Assembly (NCBI GenBank): GCA_013695405.1
Contig: JACDAO010000631.1
Location: forward strand, 1 to 11,288
Source of the DNA: Acidobacteriota bacterium
GTDB lineage: Bacteria > Acidobacteriota > Vicinamibacteria > Vicinamibacterales > Vicinamibacteraceae
Length of the DNA stretch: 11,288 nt
Direction of reading: 5' to 3'
Part shown: piece by piece, positions 1 to 6,337 of the stretch
How the letters are laid out: each line of letters opens with the position of its first letter
Numbering within the stretch: position 1 is the stretch's first letter
Position numbers and translations under genes: made by a program
The notes under the pieces: generated by a model
What the model was told of the DNA's origin: nothing
Seen by the model: only the letters and a program-made list of their open reading frames with translations
Databases searched by the model: none

Positions 1-1
1 G

Positions 2-622
2 CTGTGGCCGCTGTTCGGCGGACTGCTGGCCCTGCTCGCCGGTCGCCTGCTCTGGCAGTGGCGGGCGGTGTGGGCGATGCGGGCCACCGCGGGTGGGCAA
101 TTGGGGATGTTCCTGCTGCTGGTCGGCGCCCAGGCCATGCTCGTCTATGCGATCAGCCGCTGCGGCCCATTGTCGCTGTTGACCGTCCGGTACGCGTTGC
201 TCGGCGTGTTCCTGCCGACCGGACTCGGCTTGCTGGTGTGGCTGGTCGAGCCGCGCCGGTCGCTGCGACAGGCCCTGGTGGTCGCGTTGCTCGTCGTGGC
301 GGCGGTCAACGCGCGTGCCCACGCGGAGATGTGGCGTGAGTACTGGCGGGCGCCGCTCTACTCCAACCGGGCGCAACTGGCCGAGGCGCTCGAGCGCCAG
401 GGCATCCGCTACGCACGCAGCGACTACTGGACCGCCTATTACGTCAACTTTCTGACGCAGGAGCGCGTCGTCATCGGCGCCGAGACGTTCTCCCGCATCG
501 CGATCTACGAACGCACGATCGAACAGCATCCGGACGAGGTCGTGCAGGTCGCCACCGAACCATGCGGCACCGCGCCGGCGATTGTTCCCGGCTACTATGT
601 GTGCCCGGCGCGACCCCGCTGA
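2..622 (+). CDS. Multi-pass membrane protein, C-terminal part (glycosyltransferase-like), 5' truncated by window edge
   Basis: The frame is open from the first complete codon at position 2 to a TGA at 620-622, so only the last 206 residues are visible and the true start lies outside the window. Visible residues 3-18, 36-51, 62-81 and 88-102 are hydrophobic and look like four membrane helices. They are followed by a soluble tail of about 100 residues (104-206) rich in Tyr and Trp, with a SDYWTAYYVNFLTQERVVI stretch at 140-158. A helix bundle ending in such a tail is typical of polyprenyl-phosphate-sugar-dependent glycosyltransferases (PMT/ArnT-like, GT39/GT83) and related hypothetical proteins. 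The catalytic N-terminal loop is not visible, so the assignment is by resemblance only. The UbiA-type gene follows 29 nt downstream on the same strand, which suggests one transcript concerned with lipid-linked sugars. It could also be a membrane protein of unknown function. Confidence 0.6.
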   Translation: MWPLFGGLLALLAGRLLWQWRAVWAMRATAGGQLGMFLLLVGAQAMLVYAISRCGPLSLLTVRYALLGVFLPTGLGLLVWLVEPRRSLRQALVVALLVVAAVNARAHAEMWREYWRAPLYSNRAQLAEALERQGIRYARSDYWTAYYVNFLTQERVVIGAETFSRIAIYERTIEQHPDEVVQVATEPCGTAPAIVPGYYVCPARPR

Positions 623-651
623 CGTCCCCCGCTGCGCCCTCGTCCCGCCTG

Positions 652-2904
652 ATGACCGCCCCCGCTGCCGCAACCCCGCCCGACGCCCGGTCCGGTCTGT
701 GGCCCTACGTGGCGATTGCGCGCCCGGACCACTGGTTCAAGAACGGCTTCATGTTGCTCGGCGTGCTGCTGGCAGTCTCGTACGAGCCGGCGGTGCTGTC
801 GCGCGCCGGCCTGTGGCGGCTGGCGATTGCGGTCGCCGCCACCTGCCTGATCGCCTCGAGCAACTACGTGCTCAACGAGATCCTCGATGCGCCGCAGGAT
901 CGTCATCATCCCCTGAAGCGCAGCCGGCCGATTCCGTCGGGACGCATCCACCTGCCGCTGGCCTATGCCGAGTGGTTGCTGCTGGCGCTGGCCGGCACCG
1001 CACTGGCCTGGACCCTCAACCAGGCGTTCCTGCTGTCGGCGATCTGGCTCTGGGTGATGGGCGTGCTCTACAACGTGCCGCCGGTCCGCACCAAGGAGTG
1101 GCCGTATCTGGACGTGCTCAGCGAGTCGGTCAACAATCCAATCCGCCTGTTGCTGGGATGGTTTGCGTTGATTGACGCGCGCGTGCCGCCGCTGTCGCTG
1201 GCGATGGCCTACTGGATGGCCGGCGCCTTCCTGATGGCGACCAAGCGATTCGCCGAGTACCGGCACATCGGCAATCCCGAGGTTGCCGCCGCCTATCGCC
1301 GGTCGTTCCGCCACTACACCGCGGAGCGACTGCTGGTCTCGATGTTCTTCTATGCGGTGATGGCAGCGCTGTTCGGCGGTGTCTTCATCCTCCGGTATCA
1401 CGTCGAACTGGTGTTCACCGTGCCGGCGGTGGCCGGCCTGTTCGCGTACTACCTCAGTCTCGGCATGCTCGCCGACAGCCCGGCGCAGCACCCGGAGACG
1501 CTCTACCGCCATCGCGGCTTCATGACCTATCTGGCGGTGTGCTTCGCGCTGTTCGTGACCCTGCTGTACGTGCGCATCCCTCGTCTCTACGCGTGGCTCG
1601 ACGTCGAGCCGAGCACGATGCGCCCGCTGTGGACGCTGGGCGAGACCGCACCCGCCGTCCCGAGTCCTGTGATGAACGATCTCGCACAGCAGTACGTGCG
1701 GCTGGTGCTGGCGCTCGGCGAACACGATGCCGACACGGTCGACGCCTACTACGGCCCGCCGGCGTGGCAGGGCCAGGCGCGCGAGGCCAAGTTGCCGCTC
1801 GAAGCCATCGTGCACCGCGCCGACCGGCTCGGCGTCGAGCTCGACGCGCTGCCGTTACCAGACGATCCCGACGGCGCGCGGCGGCTGCGGATGCTGCGAG
1901 CCCAGCAACGCGCCCTACGGACCCGGGCCGCCACGGTTGCTGGCCGGATGTTGTCGTTCGACGCCGAATCGGCCGCGCTCTACGATGCGGTGGCGCCGAC
2001 CCACGACGCGGCCCACTTCAATCGCCTGCTGGCCACGCTGGACGACGCGCTCGACGGCAGCGGGCCCGTCGTCGCCCAGTACGAGCGCTTCCGCGCCGGC
2101 TACGTGATTCCCCCGGAACGCCTCGACGCGGTGTTCCGCGCCGCCATCGCCGAGTGCCGCGCGCGTACCCGCGCCCACGTCACGCTCCCGCCCGGCGAGG
2201 AGTTCACGCTGGAGTACGTCACGGACAAACCGTGGAGTGGCTACAACTGGTACCAGGGCGGCTACCGCAGCCGCATCCAGGTCAACACCGACCTGCCGAT
2301 CCACATCGACCGGGCGCTCGATCTGGCGTGTCATGAGGGCTACCCGGGCCATCACGTCTACAACGTGCTGCTCGAGCAGCATCTGGTGCGCGAGCGCGGC
2401 TGGCTCGAGTGGGCGATCTACCCGTTGTTCTCGCCACAGAGCCTGATTGCCGAGGGCACGGCCAACTTCGGCGTCTCGGTTGCCTTCACCGATGACGAGC
2501 GACTGGCCTTCGAGCGCGACGTGCTGTTCCCGCTGGCGGGCCTCGACCCGCCCACGGCCGCGCGTTACCACCAGGTGCAGGCTCTGACGACGCGGCTGGC
2601 GTACGCGGGCAACGAGGCCGCACGCCGCTATCTCGATGGCGGCGCGTCGGCCGCCGAGGCCGTCACCTGGCTGCAGACCTATGCGCTGATGAGCCCCGAA
2701 CGTGCGGCACAACGCCTCCGCTTCTTTGATCGCTATCGCAGCTACGTGATCAACTACAACCTCGGCGAGGACCTGGTGGAGCAGTTCGTCGTCGCCCGCG
2801 GTGGGACGCCGCAAGCGGCGCAGCGGCGATGGGACGTGTTCGTCGACCTGCTGCGTGTGCCGCGGCTGCCCAGCGAACTGCGCGCGCCAGCCACCGAGCG
2901 CTGA
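652..2904 (+). CDS. UbiA-type prenyltransferase fused in frame to a DUF885-like metallopeptidase domain
   Basis: One uninterrupted frame of 750 codons encodes two unrelated domains. Residues 1-330 are a polytopic UbiA-superfamily prenyltransferase. The first Asp motif is at N75/D79/D83, followed by the RHHPLKRSRPIPSG block (84-97) seen in decaprenyl-phosphate phosphoribosyltransferase-like members. The second motif is the variant D154xxxE158. Such enzymes act on polyprenyl phosphates in the membrane. Residues 341-750 resemble DUF885 proteins, with HEGYPGHH at 561-568, EGTANFG at 601-607 and a conserved-looking YVINYNLGEDLV tail (698-709). The first two are probable zinc-site motifs of a peptidase-like fold. 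The domains meet at about 331-341 with almost no linker, and Met341 (ATG 1672) could start a free-standing DUF885 protein. I chose ATG 652 because ATG 562 would overlap the upstream gene by 61 nt and add a stretch unlike UbiA. Neither start has a Shine-Dalgarno. The fusion may be real or may reflect an indel. Domain identities are fairly sure, substrates unknown. Confidence 0.8.
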   Translation: MTAPAAATPPDARSGLWPYVAIARPDHWFKNGFMLLGVLLAVSYEPAVLSRAGLWRLAIAVAATCLIASSNYVLNEILDAPQDRHHPLKRSRPIPSGRIHLPLAYAEWLLLALAGTALAWTLNQAFLLSAIWLWVMGVLYNVPPVRTKEWPYLDVLSESVNNPIRLLLGWFALIDARVPPLSLAMAYWMAGAFLMATKRFAEYRHIGNPEVAAAYRRSFRHYTAERLLVSMFFYAVMAALFGGVFILRYHVELVFTVPAVAGLFAYYLSLGMLADSPAQHPETLYRHRGFMTYLAVCFALFVTLLYVRIPRLYAWLDVEPSTMRPLWTLGETAPAVPSPVMNDLAQQYVRLVLALGEHDADTVDAYYGPPAWQGQAREAKLPLEAIVHRADRLGVELDALPLPDDPDGARRLRMLRAQQRALRTRAATVAGRMLSFDAESAALYDAVAPTHDAAHFNRLLATLDDALDGSGPVVAQYERFRAGYVIPPERLDAVFRAAIAECRARTRAHVTLPPGEEFTLEYVTDKPWSGYNWYQGGYRSRIQVNTDLPIHIDRALDLACHEGYPGHHVYNVLLEQHLVRERGWLEWAIYPLFSPQSLIAEGTANFGVSVAFTDDERLAFERDVLFPLAGLDPPTAARYHQVQALTTRLAYAGNEAARRYLDGGASAAEAVTWLQTYALMSPERAAQRLRFFDRYRSYVINYNLGEDLVEQFVVARGGTPQAAQRRWDVFVDLLRVPRLPSELRAPATER

Positions 2905-2940
2905 CGAGCGCGTCGGCCCGGCCCGGGCGTCGCGGGTCAG
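2901..2940. terminator. Imperfect inverted repeat between convergent genes, possible bidirectional terminator
   Basis: The 32-bp convergent gap and its borders form an interrupted palindrome. CTGAC (2901-2905) pairs with GTCAG (2936-2940), CGCG (2909-2912) with CGCG (2931-2934), and GCCCG (2916-2920) with CGGGC (2924-2928) around a 3-nt loop. The outer arms contain the TGA of the fusion gene and the TGA of the amidohydrolase gene on the other strand. No T-run follows on either strand, so intrinsic termination is inferred from position and stem only. In such GC-rich DNA short stems also arise by chance. Confidence 0.4.
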
Positions 2941-3866
2941 GCGTGGCGGCGTGACCCGAACAGGCGATCGAAGTTGCCGGCGAAGATCGCCTGCTGGTCG
3001 GTAATCGGCACGGCGAGGTCGTCGAGCACGGCGCGTTGCGTGTCGCGGATCGCGGCATGCCAGCCGCGTGGGAAGAACGACGAGTCGGATCCGAACAGCA
3101 CGCGCTCCGGACCGAGCACCGCCAGCGTCTGGGCCACGACGTGGCGCAAGGTCAGGCCCGGACTGTACTTCATCCAGCCGTTGCTGCTCGACGAGTCGAC
3201 GACCACGTTCGGGCAGGTGTCGGCCACCATCAGCAGCTCGCGGAAGAAGCCGCCGCCGAAATGCGGCACGATCACCGGCAGCGACGGGTGACGCAACGCC
3301 AGGCCCTGCAGATCGAGCGGGTTGCCGAAACGCGCCTCGAACGGACTGGGCAGTCCGAGCTTCCTGCGGACGCCGACGGTCAGCACGCCGCAGTGCACGA
3401 ACAGCGCGGTGCCCGGGGTCCCGGCCAGCACTTCGGCCAGGCCGAGCACGCGCGCGTCGACCGGCGAGTAGCCGTGCATGGCGGGGAACAGGCACACCAC
3501 CCGCATGCCGGGTTGTGCCAACGCCCAGCTCACCCGGGTCAGCGCGCCTTCCTGCGTCGGATCGAGCAGGAACGCGCCGACGAAACGGTCCGGATGGCGG
3601 GCGACCGCGCGCGCCACCTGATCCTCCTCGCCGGGCACACTGCCAATCAGCAGGGCGCGCGAGACCGCGGCCTGGCTCAACGTCTCGGCCCAGCGATCGG
3701 CCAGCGCCTCGGTGGTCCCCGGTGGCTCGAACCCGACCAAACGAGCCACCTCGACGCCCGGCGTCTCACCCTGCAGGCCCTTCTGTCGGCCCAGCACGTC
3801 GAAGAAGCGGGGCGAGAAGAAGTGGCAATGGGCGTCGTTCAAGCGCAGGGGCGGTGTCGTGGTCAT
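2937..3866 (-). CDS. Amidohydro_2 family TIM-barrel hydrolase/decarboxylase
   Basis: The protein has 309 residues, a usual length for the Amidohydro_2 (PF04909) branch of the amidohydrolase superfamily. These cytoplasmic metal-dependent hydrolases or decarboxylases include ACMSD-like enzymes. The metal-site pattern is visible: the HxH motif H13-C-H15 after strand 1, H158 in FVHCG, H202 in VPHFGGGF, and D261 in LFGSDSSFFP. The C-terminal AIFAGNFDRLFG is the usual family ending. No signal peptide or membrane segment is seen. The ATG at 3864-3866 lies 34 nt after the MATE stop on the same strand, so the two genes probably share a transcript. No Shine-Dalgarno precedes it. The substrate cannot be read from the sequence. 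Fold and superfamily are confident, the reaction is not. Confidence 0.88.
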   Translation of the reverse strand: MTTTPPLRLNDAHCHFFSPRFFDVLGRQKGLQGETPGVEVARLVGFEPPGTTEALADRWAETLSQAAVSRALLIGSVPGEEDQVARAVARHPDRFVGAFLLDPTQEGALTRVSWALAQPGMRVVCLFPAMHGYSPVDARVLGLAEVLAGTPGTALFVHCGVLTVGVRRKLGLPSPFEARFGNPLDLQGLALRHPSLPVIVPHFGGGFFRELLMVADTCPNVVVDSSSSNGWMKYSPGLTLRHVVAQTLAVLGPERVLFGSDSSFFPRGWHAAIRDTQRAVLDDLAVPITDQQAIFAGNFDRLFGSRRHA

Positions 3867-3900
3867 CGCAGGGCGGGCTCGGGCGGTGGGGGAAGGCCGG

Positions 3901-5271
3901 TCATCCTGTCGCCGTCACCACCGGCCGGAGGAATGCGACGGTGCCGACGCGCCGCCGCCAGAGTACCAGCAGCGCCGAGCCGACCAGCAGCAGGCTCGCC
4001 GCCAGCCCGAGCCACAGGCCGACCACGCCGTAGCCCCAGCGGAAGCACAGCAACCAGCCGAGCGGCAGCCCGCTGAGCCAGTAGCCGATCAGGCTGATCA
4101 CCATTGGCACGCGAGTCTCGCCCAGGCCCCGCAGCGCGCCGGTCGTCGTCACCTGCAGCCCGTCGAAGACCTGGAAGGCGGCAGCCACCGCCAGCAGGCG
4201 CGCACCGATGGCAATCACGCGGGCGTCACTGGTGAACAGGCCGATCCACGGTCCCGGCGCCAGCACCAGGGCGAGCGCGGCCGCCGTCATCACGCCGAGC
4301 ACGATCACGATCGCTGCCCAGCCGGCGCGCGCGGCGCCTTCGGCATCGCCGCGGCCGACATGCTGGCCGACCAGCACCGCTGCCGCCGACGACAGGCCGA
4401 GCGGCACCATGTAGACCACGCTGATGATGCTCAAGGCGATGTGATGCGCCGCCAGCGAGTGCGGCGGCAGCTGGCCGGCCAGCGCGGTGACGGCCGTGAA
4501 CACGCCAACTTCAAAGGTCAGGTGCGCCGCGGCCGGCAGGCCGAGCGCGAGCAGGTGACCGAGCCGTTCTGGCGCGAGCCGCCACGTGCCGGCAGGCCTC
4601 CCGGTCACCCGCCGATGCCGCCACCAGACCGCCCAGGCCAGCACCCCGACCATGTAGACTCGCGCCAGCACCGTCGCCCAGGCCGAGCCGGCCACACCCA
4701 GTGCCGGCAGCGGCCCGACGCCGTGAATCAGCAGGTAGTTGCCGAGCAGGTTCACCAGATTGGCCGAGACCAGCGCGAAGGCGATCACGCCGGTGTGTGA
4801 CAGCGCCTGCAGATACCGCCGCAGGCACGCGTAGAGCAGCAGCGGCGGCAGGCTGAGCGCGACGATCGGCAAGTACGCCTGCAGGTACGGCAGGACGTCG
4901 GGGTGGAACCCGAACCACGGCAGTGCCCGGTAGACGCCCCACAGCAGCACCGCCAGCGGTGGGGTGGCCAGCGCCGACAGCCACACGCCACTCGCCAGCC
5001 AGCGGTCGCAGGCATCCTGGTCGCCCGCGCCGTGCGCCTGCGCCACGGTGGTGTCCAAGCCCAGCAGCAGGCCCATGCCGAACATGCCCACGGCGATGAA
5101 CAGCGTGCTGCCGATGCCGGTGCCGCCGAGCGCCGCCGGACCGAGCGGGCTGACCATCAGCGTGTCGACCACGCCCATCGCGATCCACCCGAGTTCGGCC
5201 GCGATCACGGGCAGCGCCAGCCGCACCATCGGCGCGACGGCGTCTCGCACGAAGGAGTGCCGGCCCGACAT
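3901..5271 (-). CDS. MATE family multidrug/cation antiporter
   Basis: The 456-residue hydrophobic protein has about twelve predicted membrane helices in two halves, the normal size of multidrug and toxic compound extrusion (MATE) transporters. These export cationic or other small compounds using a Na+ or H+ gradient. Family signatures include VDTLMVSPLG near residues 35-44 in helix 1, a FEVGVF segment in the second half and the late loop motif RGLGETRVPM. The ATG at 5269-5271 gives a short polar N-terminus before helix 1. The frame stays open far upstream, but that extension runs antisense through the quinone oxidoreductase gene and is not MATE-like. TATGAT lies exactly 6 nt before this ATG and there is no Shine-Dalgarno, so the mRNA may be leaderless. 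The amidohydrolase gene follows 34 nt downstream. Substrate unknown. Confidence 0.93.
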   Translation of the reverse strand: MSGRHSFVRDAVAPMVRLALPVIAAELGWIAMGVVDTLMVSPLGPAALGGTGIGSTLFIAVGMFGMGLLLGLDTTVAQAHGAGDQDACDRWLASGVWLSALATPPLAVLLWGVYRALPWFGFHPDVLPYLQAYLPIVALSLPPLLLYACLRRYLQALSHTGVIAFALVSANLVNLLGNYLLIHGVGPLPALGVAGSAWATVLARVYMVGVLAWAVWWRHRRVTGRPAGTWRLAPERLGHLLALGLPAAAHLTFEVGVFTAVTALAGQLPPHSLAAHHIALSIISVVYMVPLGLSSAAAVLVGQHVGRGDAEGAARAGWAAIVIVLGVMTAAALALVLAPGPWIGLFTSDARVIAIGARLLAVAAAFQVFDGLQVTTTGALRGLGETRVPMVISLIGYWLSGLPLGWLLCFRWGYGVVGLWLGLAASLLLVGSALLVLWRRRVGTVAFLRPVVTATG

Positions 5272-5277
5272 CCGTCG

Positions 5278-5283
5278 ATCATA
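5278..5283 (-). promoter_or_regulatory. Probable -10 hexamer TATGAT for the MATE gene
   Basis: On the minus strand TATGAT matches the sigma70-type -10 consensus TATAAT at five of six positions. It is followed by six bases (CGACGG) and then the MATE ATG. Transcription starting 6-7 nt after the hexamer would begin at or next to the start codon. I see no convincing -35 hexamer about 17 nt upstream. The 36-bp intergenic gap leaves little room for a longer leader. Confidence 0.5.
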
Positions 5284-5295
5284 CGGCCAGTGACA

Positions 5296-5301
5296 TATGC
5301 T
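5296..5301 (+). promoter_or_regulatory. Probable -10 hexamer TATGCT for the quinone oxidoreductase gene
   Basis: TATGCT matches TATAAT at four of six positions, including the key TA....T. Six bases (CCCGGC) separate it from the ATG at 5308. The spacing equals that of the divergent MATE promoter, and there is no Shine-Dalgarno, so a leaderless mRNA is likely. The -35 region would overlap the MATE -10 and start, so the two promoters are back to back and may interfere with each other. Confidence 0.45.
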
Positions 5302-5307
5302 CCCGGC

Positions 5308-6306
5308 ATGACGGTGCCGAGCGTGATGCGTGCAATCGAGATCCGCGGCGCCGGCGGACCCGACGTGCTGCAGCCGACCGAGCGCCCGGTGCCGGTGCCT
5401 GGCGTCGGCGAGGTGCTGATCCGGGTGCATGCTGCAGGCGTCAACCGTCCCGACGTGCTGCAACGGCAAGGTGCCTACGCCCCCCCAGCCGGCGCGTCCG
5501 ACCTGCCCGGCCTGGAGGTCGCCGGCGAGATCGTCGGGTGCGGCGGCGAGGTGACGCGCTGGCAGATCGGCGACGTCGTGTGCGCCCTGCTGAGTGGCGG
5601 CGGGTACGCCGAGTACGCGGTGGCGCCAGCCGGCCAGTGCCTGCCCGTGCCTGCGGCGCTGACGACGGTCGACGCCGCGGCAGTCCCCGAGACGTTCTTC
5701 ACGGTCTGGGCCAATGTCTTCGAGCGCGGCCGGCTGCAGCCCGGGGAATCGCTGCTGGTACATGGCGGGTCGAGCGGCATCGGCACCACCGCCATCCAGC
5801 TGGCAGCGCGACACGGCGCGGTCGTCTTCGCCACCGCTGGCTCCGCCGACAAGTGCGCGGCCTGTCTGCGGCTCGGGGCGACCCGGGCGGTCGCGTATCG
5901 GACCGAGGACTTCGTCGGCGTTGTTCGCGGCAGCACCGGCAGCCGTGGCGTCGACGTGATCCTGGACATGGTCGGCGGTGACTACGTGCCACGCAACTTG
6001 TCGTTGCTGGCCGACGACGGGCGGCTGGTCCAGATCGCGACGTTGCAGGGGCGCACCGCGACGATCGACGTCGCCGCGCTGATGCGTCGCCGTTTGACTT
6101 TCACTGGATCGACCCTGCGGCCCCGTCCAATCGCCGAGAAGGCGCGCCTGGCGGCCGCGCTCGAGCAGCACGTCTGGCCGTGGCTCGCAGCCGGCGACGT
6201 CCGTCCGCAGGTGTTCCGGACCGTGCCGCTCGCTCAGGCCGGCGAGGCCCACGCGCTGATGGAGTCGAGCGCGCACATCGGAAAGATTGTGCTGACGCTA
6301 CGGTGA
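5308..6306 (+). CDS. Zinc-independent NAD(P)H:quinone oxidoreductase, PIG3/QOR-type MDR family
   Basis: The protein has 332 residues, standard for the medium-chain dehydrogenase/reductase family. The GroES-like N-terminal domain carries AAGVNRPDVLQRQGAY at 42-57, the quinone-oxidoreductase block. The Rossmann domain carries VHGGSSGIGTTAIQLA (151-166), the NAD(P)-binding loop of the QOR/PIG3 branch. VPETFFTVWANVF (126-138) precedes it as in that branch. The Cys and His ligands of zinc alcohol dehydrogenases are absent, as expected for this group. The likely role is cytoplasmic one- or two-electron reduction of quinones or enones with NADPH. The ATG at 5308 is placed 6 nt after TATGCT. ATG 5326 (residue 7, MRAIEI) is an alternative and resembles the usual family N-terminus more closely. 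It is convergent with the DUF72 gene, with a 31-bp gap. Physiological substrate unknown. Confidence 0.92.
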   Translation: MTVPSVMRAIEIRGAGGPDVLQPTERPVPVPGVGEVLIRVHAAGVNRPDVLQRQGAYAPPAGASDLPGLEVAGEIVGCGGEVTRWQIGDVVCALLSGGGYAEYAVAPAGQCLPVPAALTTVDAAAVPETFFTVWANVFERGRLQPGESLLVHGGSSGIGTTAIQLAARHGAVVFATAGSADKCAACLRLGATRAVAYRTEDFVGVVRGSTGSRGVDVILDMVGGDYVPRNLSLLADDGRLVQIATLQGRTATIDVAALMRRRLTFTGSTLRPRPIAEKARLAAALEQHVWPWLAAGDVRPQVFRTVPLAQAGEAHALMESSAHIGKIVLTLR

Positions 6307-6337
6307 TCGCCGCGGCGCCCCGCAGACAGCTACGGGC

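Noticed and set aside
562..651. Earlier ATG at 562 for the UbiA fusion gene
   Set aside because: It would overlap the upstream coding region by 61 nt and add 30 residues without UbiA resemblance. ATG 652 lies after the upstream stop.
595..1815. Long open frame antisense to the UbiA-type domain
   Set aside because: It is very rich in Arg, Gln and His with no recognisable motif and lies opposite a well-supported gene. This is typical of antisense frames in GC-rich DNA.
1915..3495. Long minus-strand open frame across the DUF885 part and the amidohydrolase
   Set aside because: It runs in a different frame from the amidohydrolase motifs, has Arg/Ala-rich composition, and crosses a clear convergent junction.
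3712..4800. Plus-strand open frame antisense to the MATE gene
   Set aside because: It is Gln/His/Arg-rich low-complexity sequence without motifs, opposite a clear membrane protein gene.
5272..6276. N-terminal extension of the MATE frame by about 335 codons
   Set aside because: The extension is antisense to the quinone oxidoreductase and has no membrane helices. A normal MATE N-terminus and a -10 hexamer lie at 5271-5283.
6307..6337. Possible terminator between the quinone oxidoreductase and DUF72 genes
   Set aside because: Only a 4-bp GCCC/GGGC pairing with a 13-nt loop is present, with no T-run. This is too weak to call.
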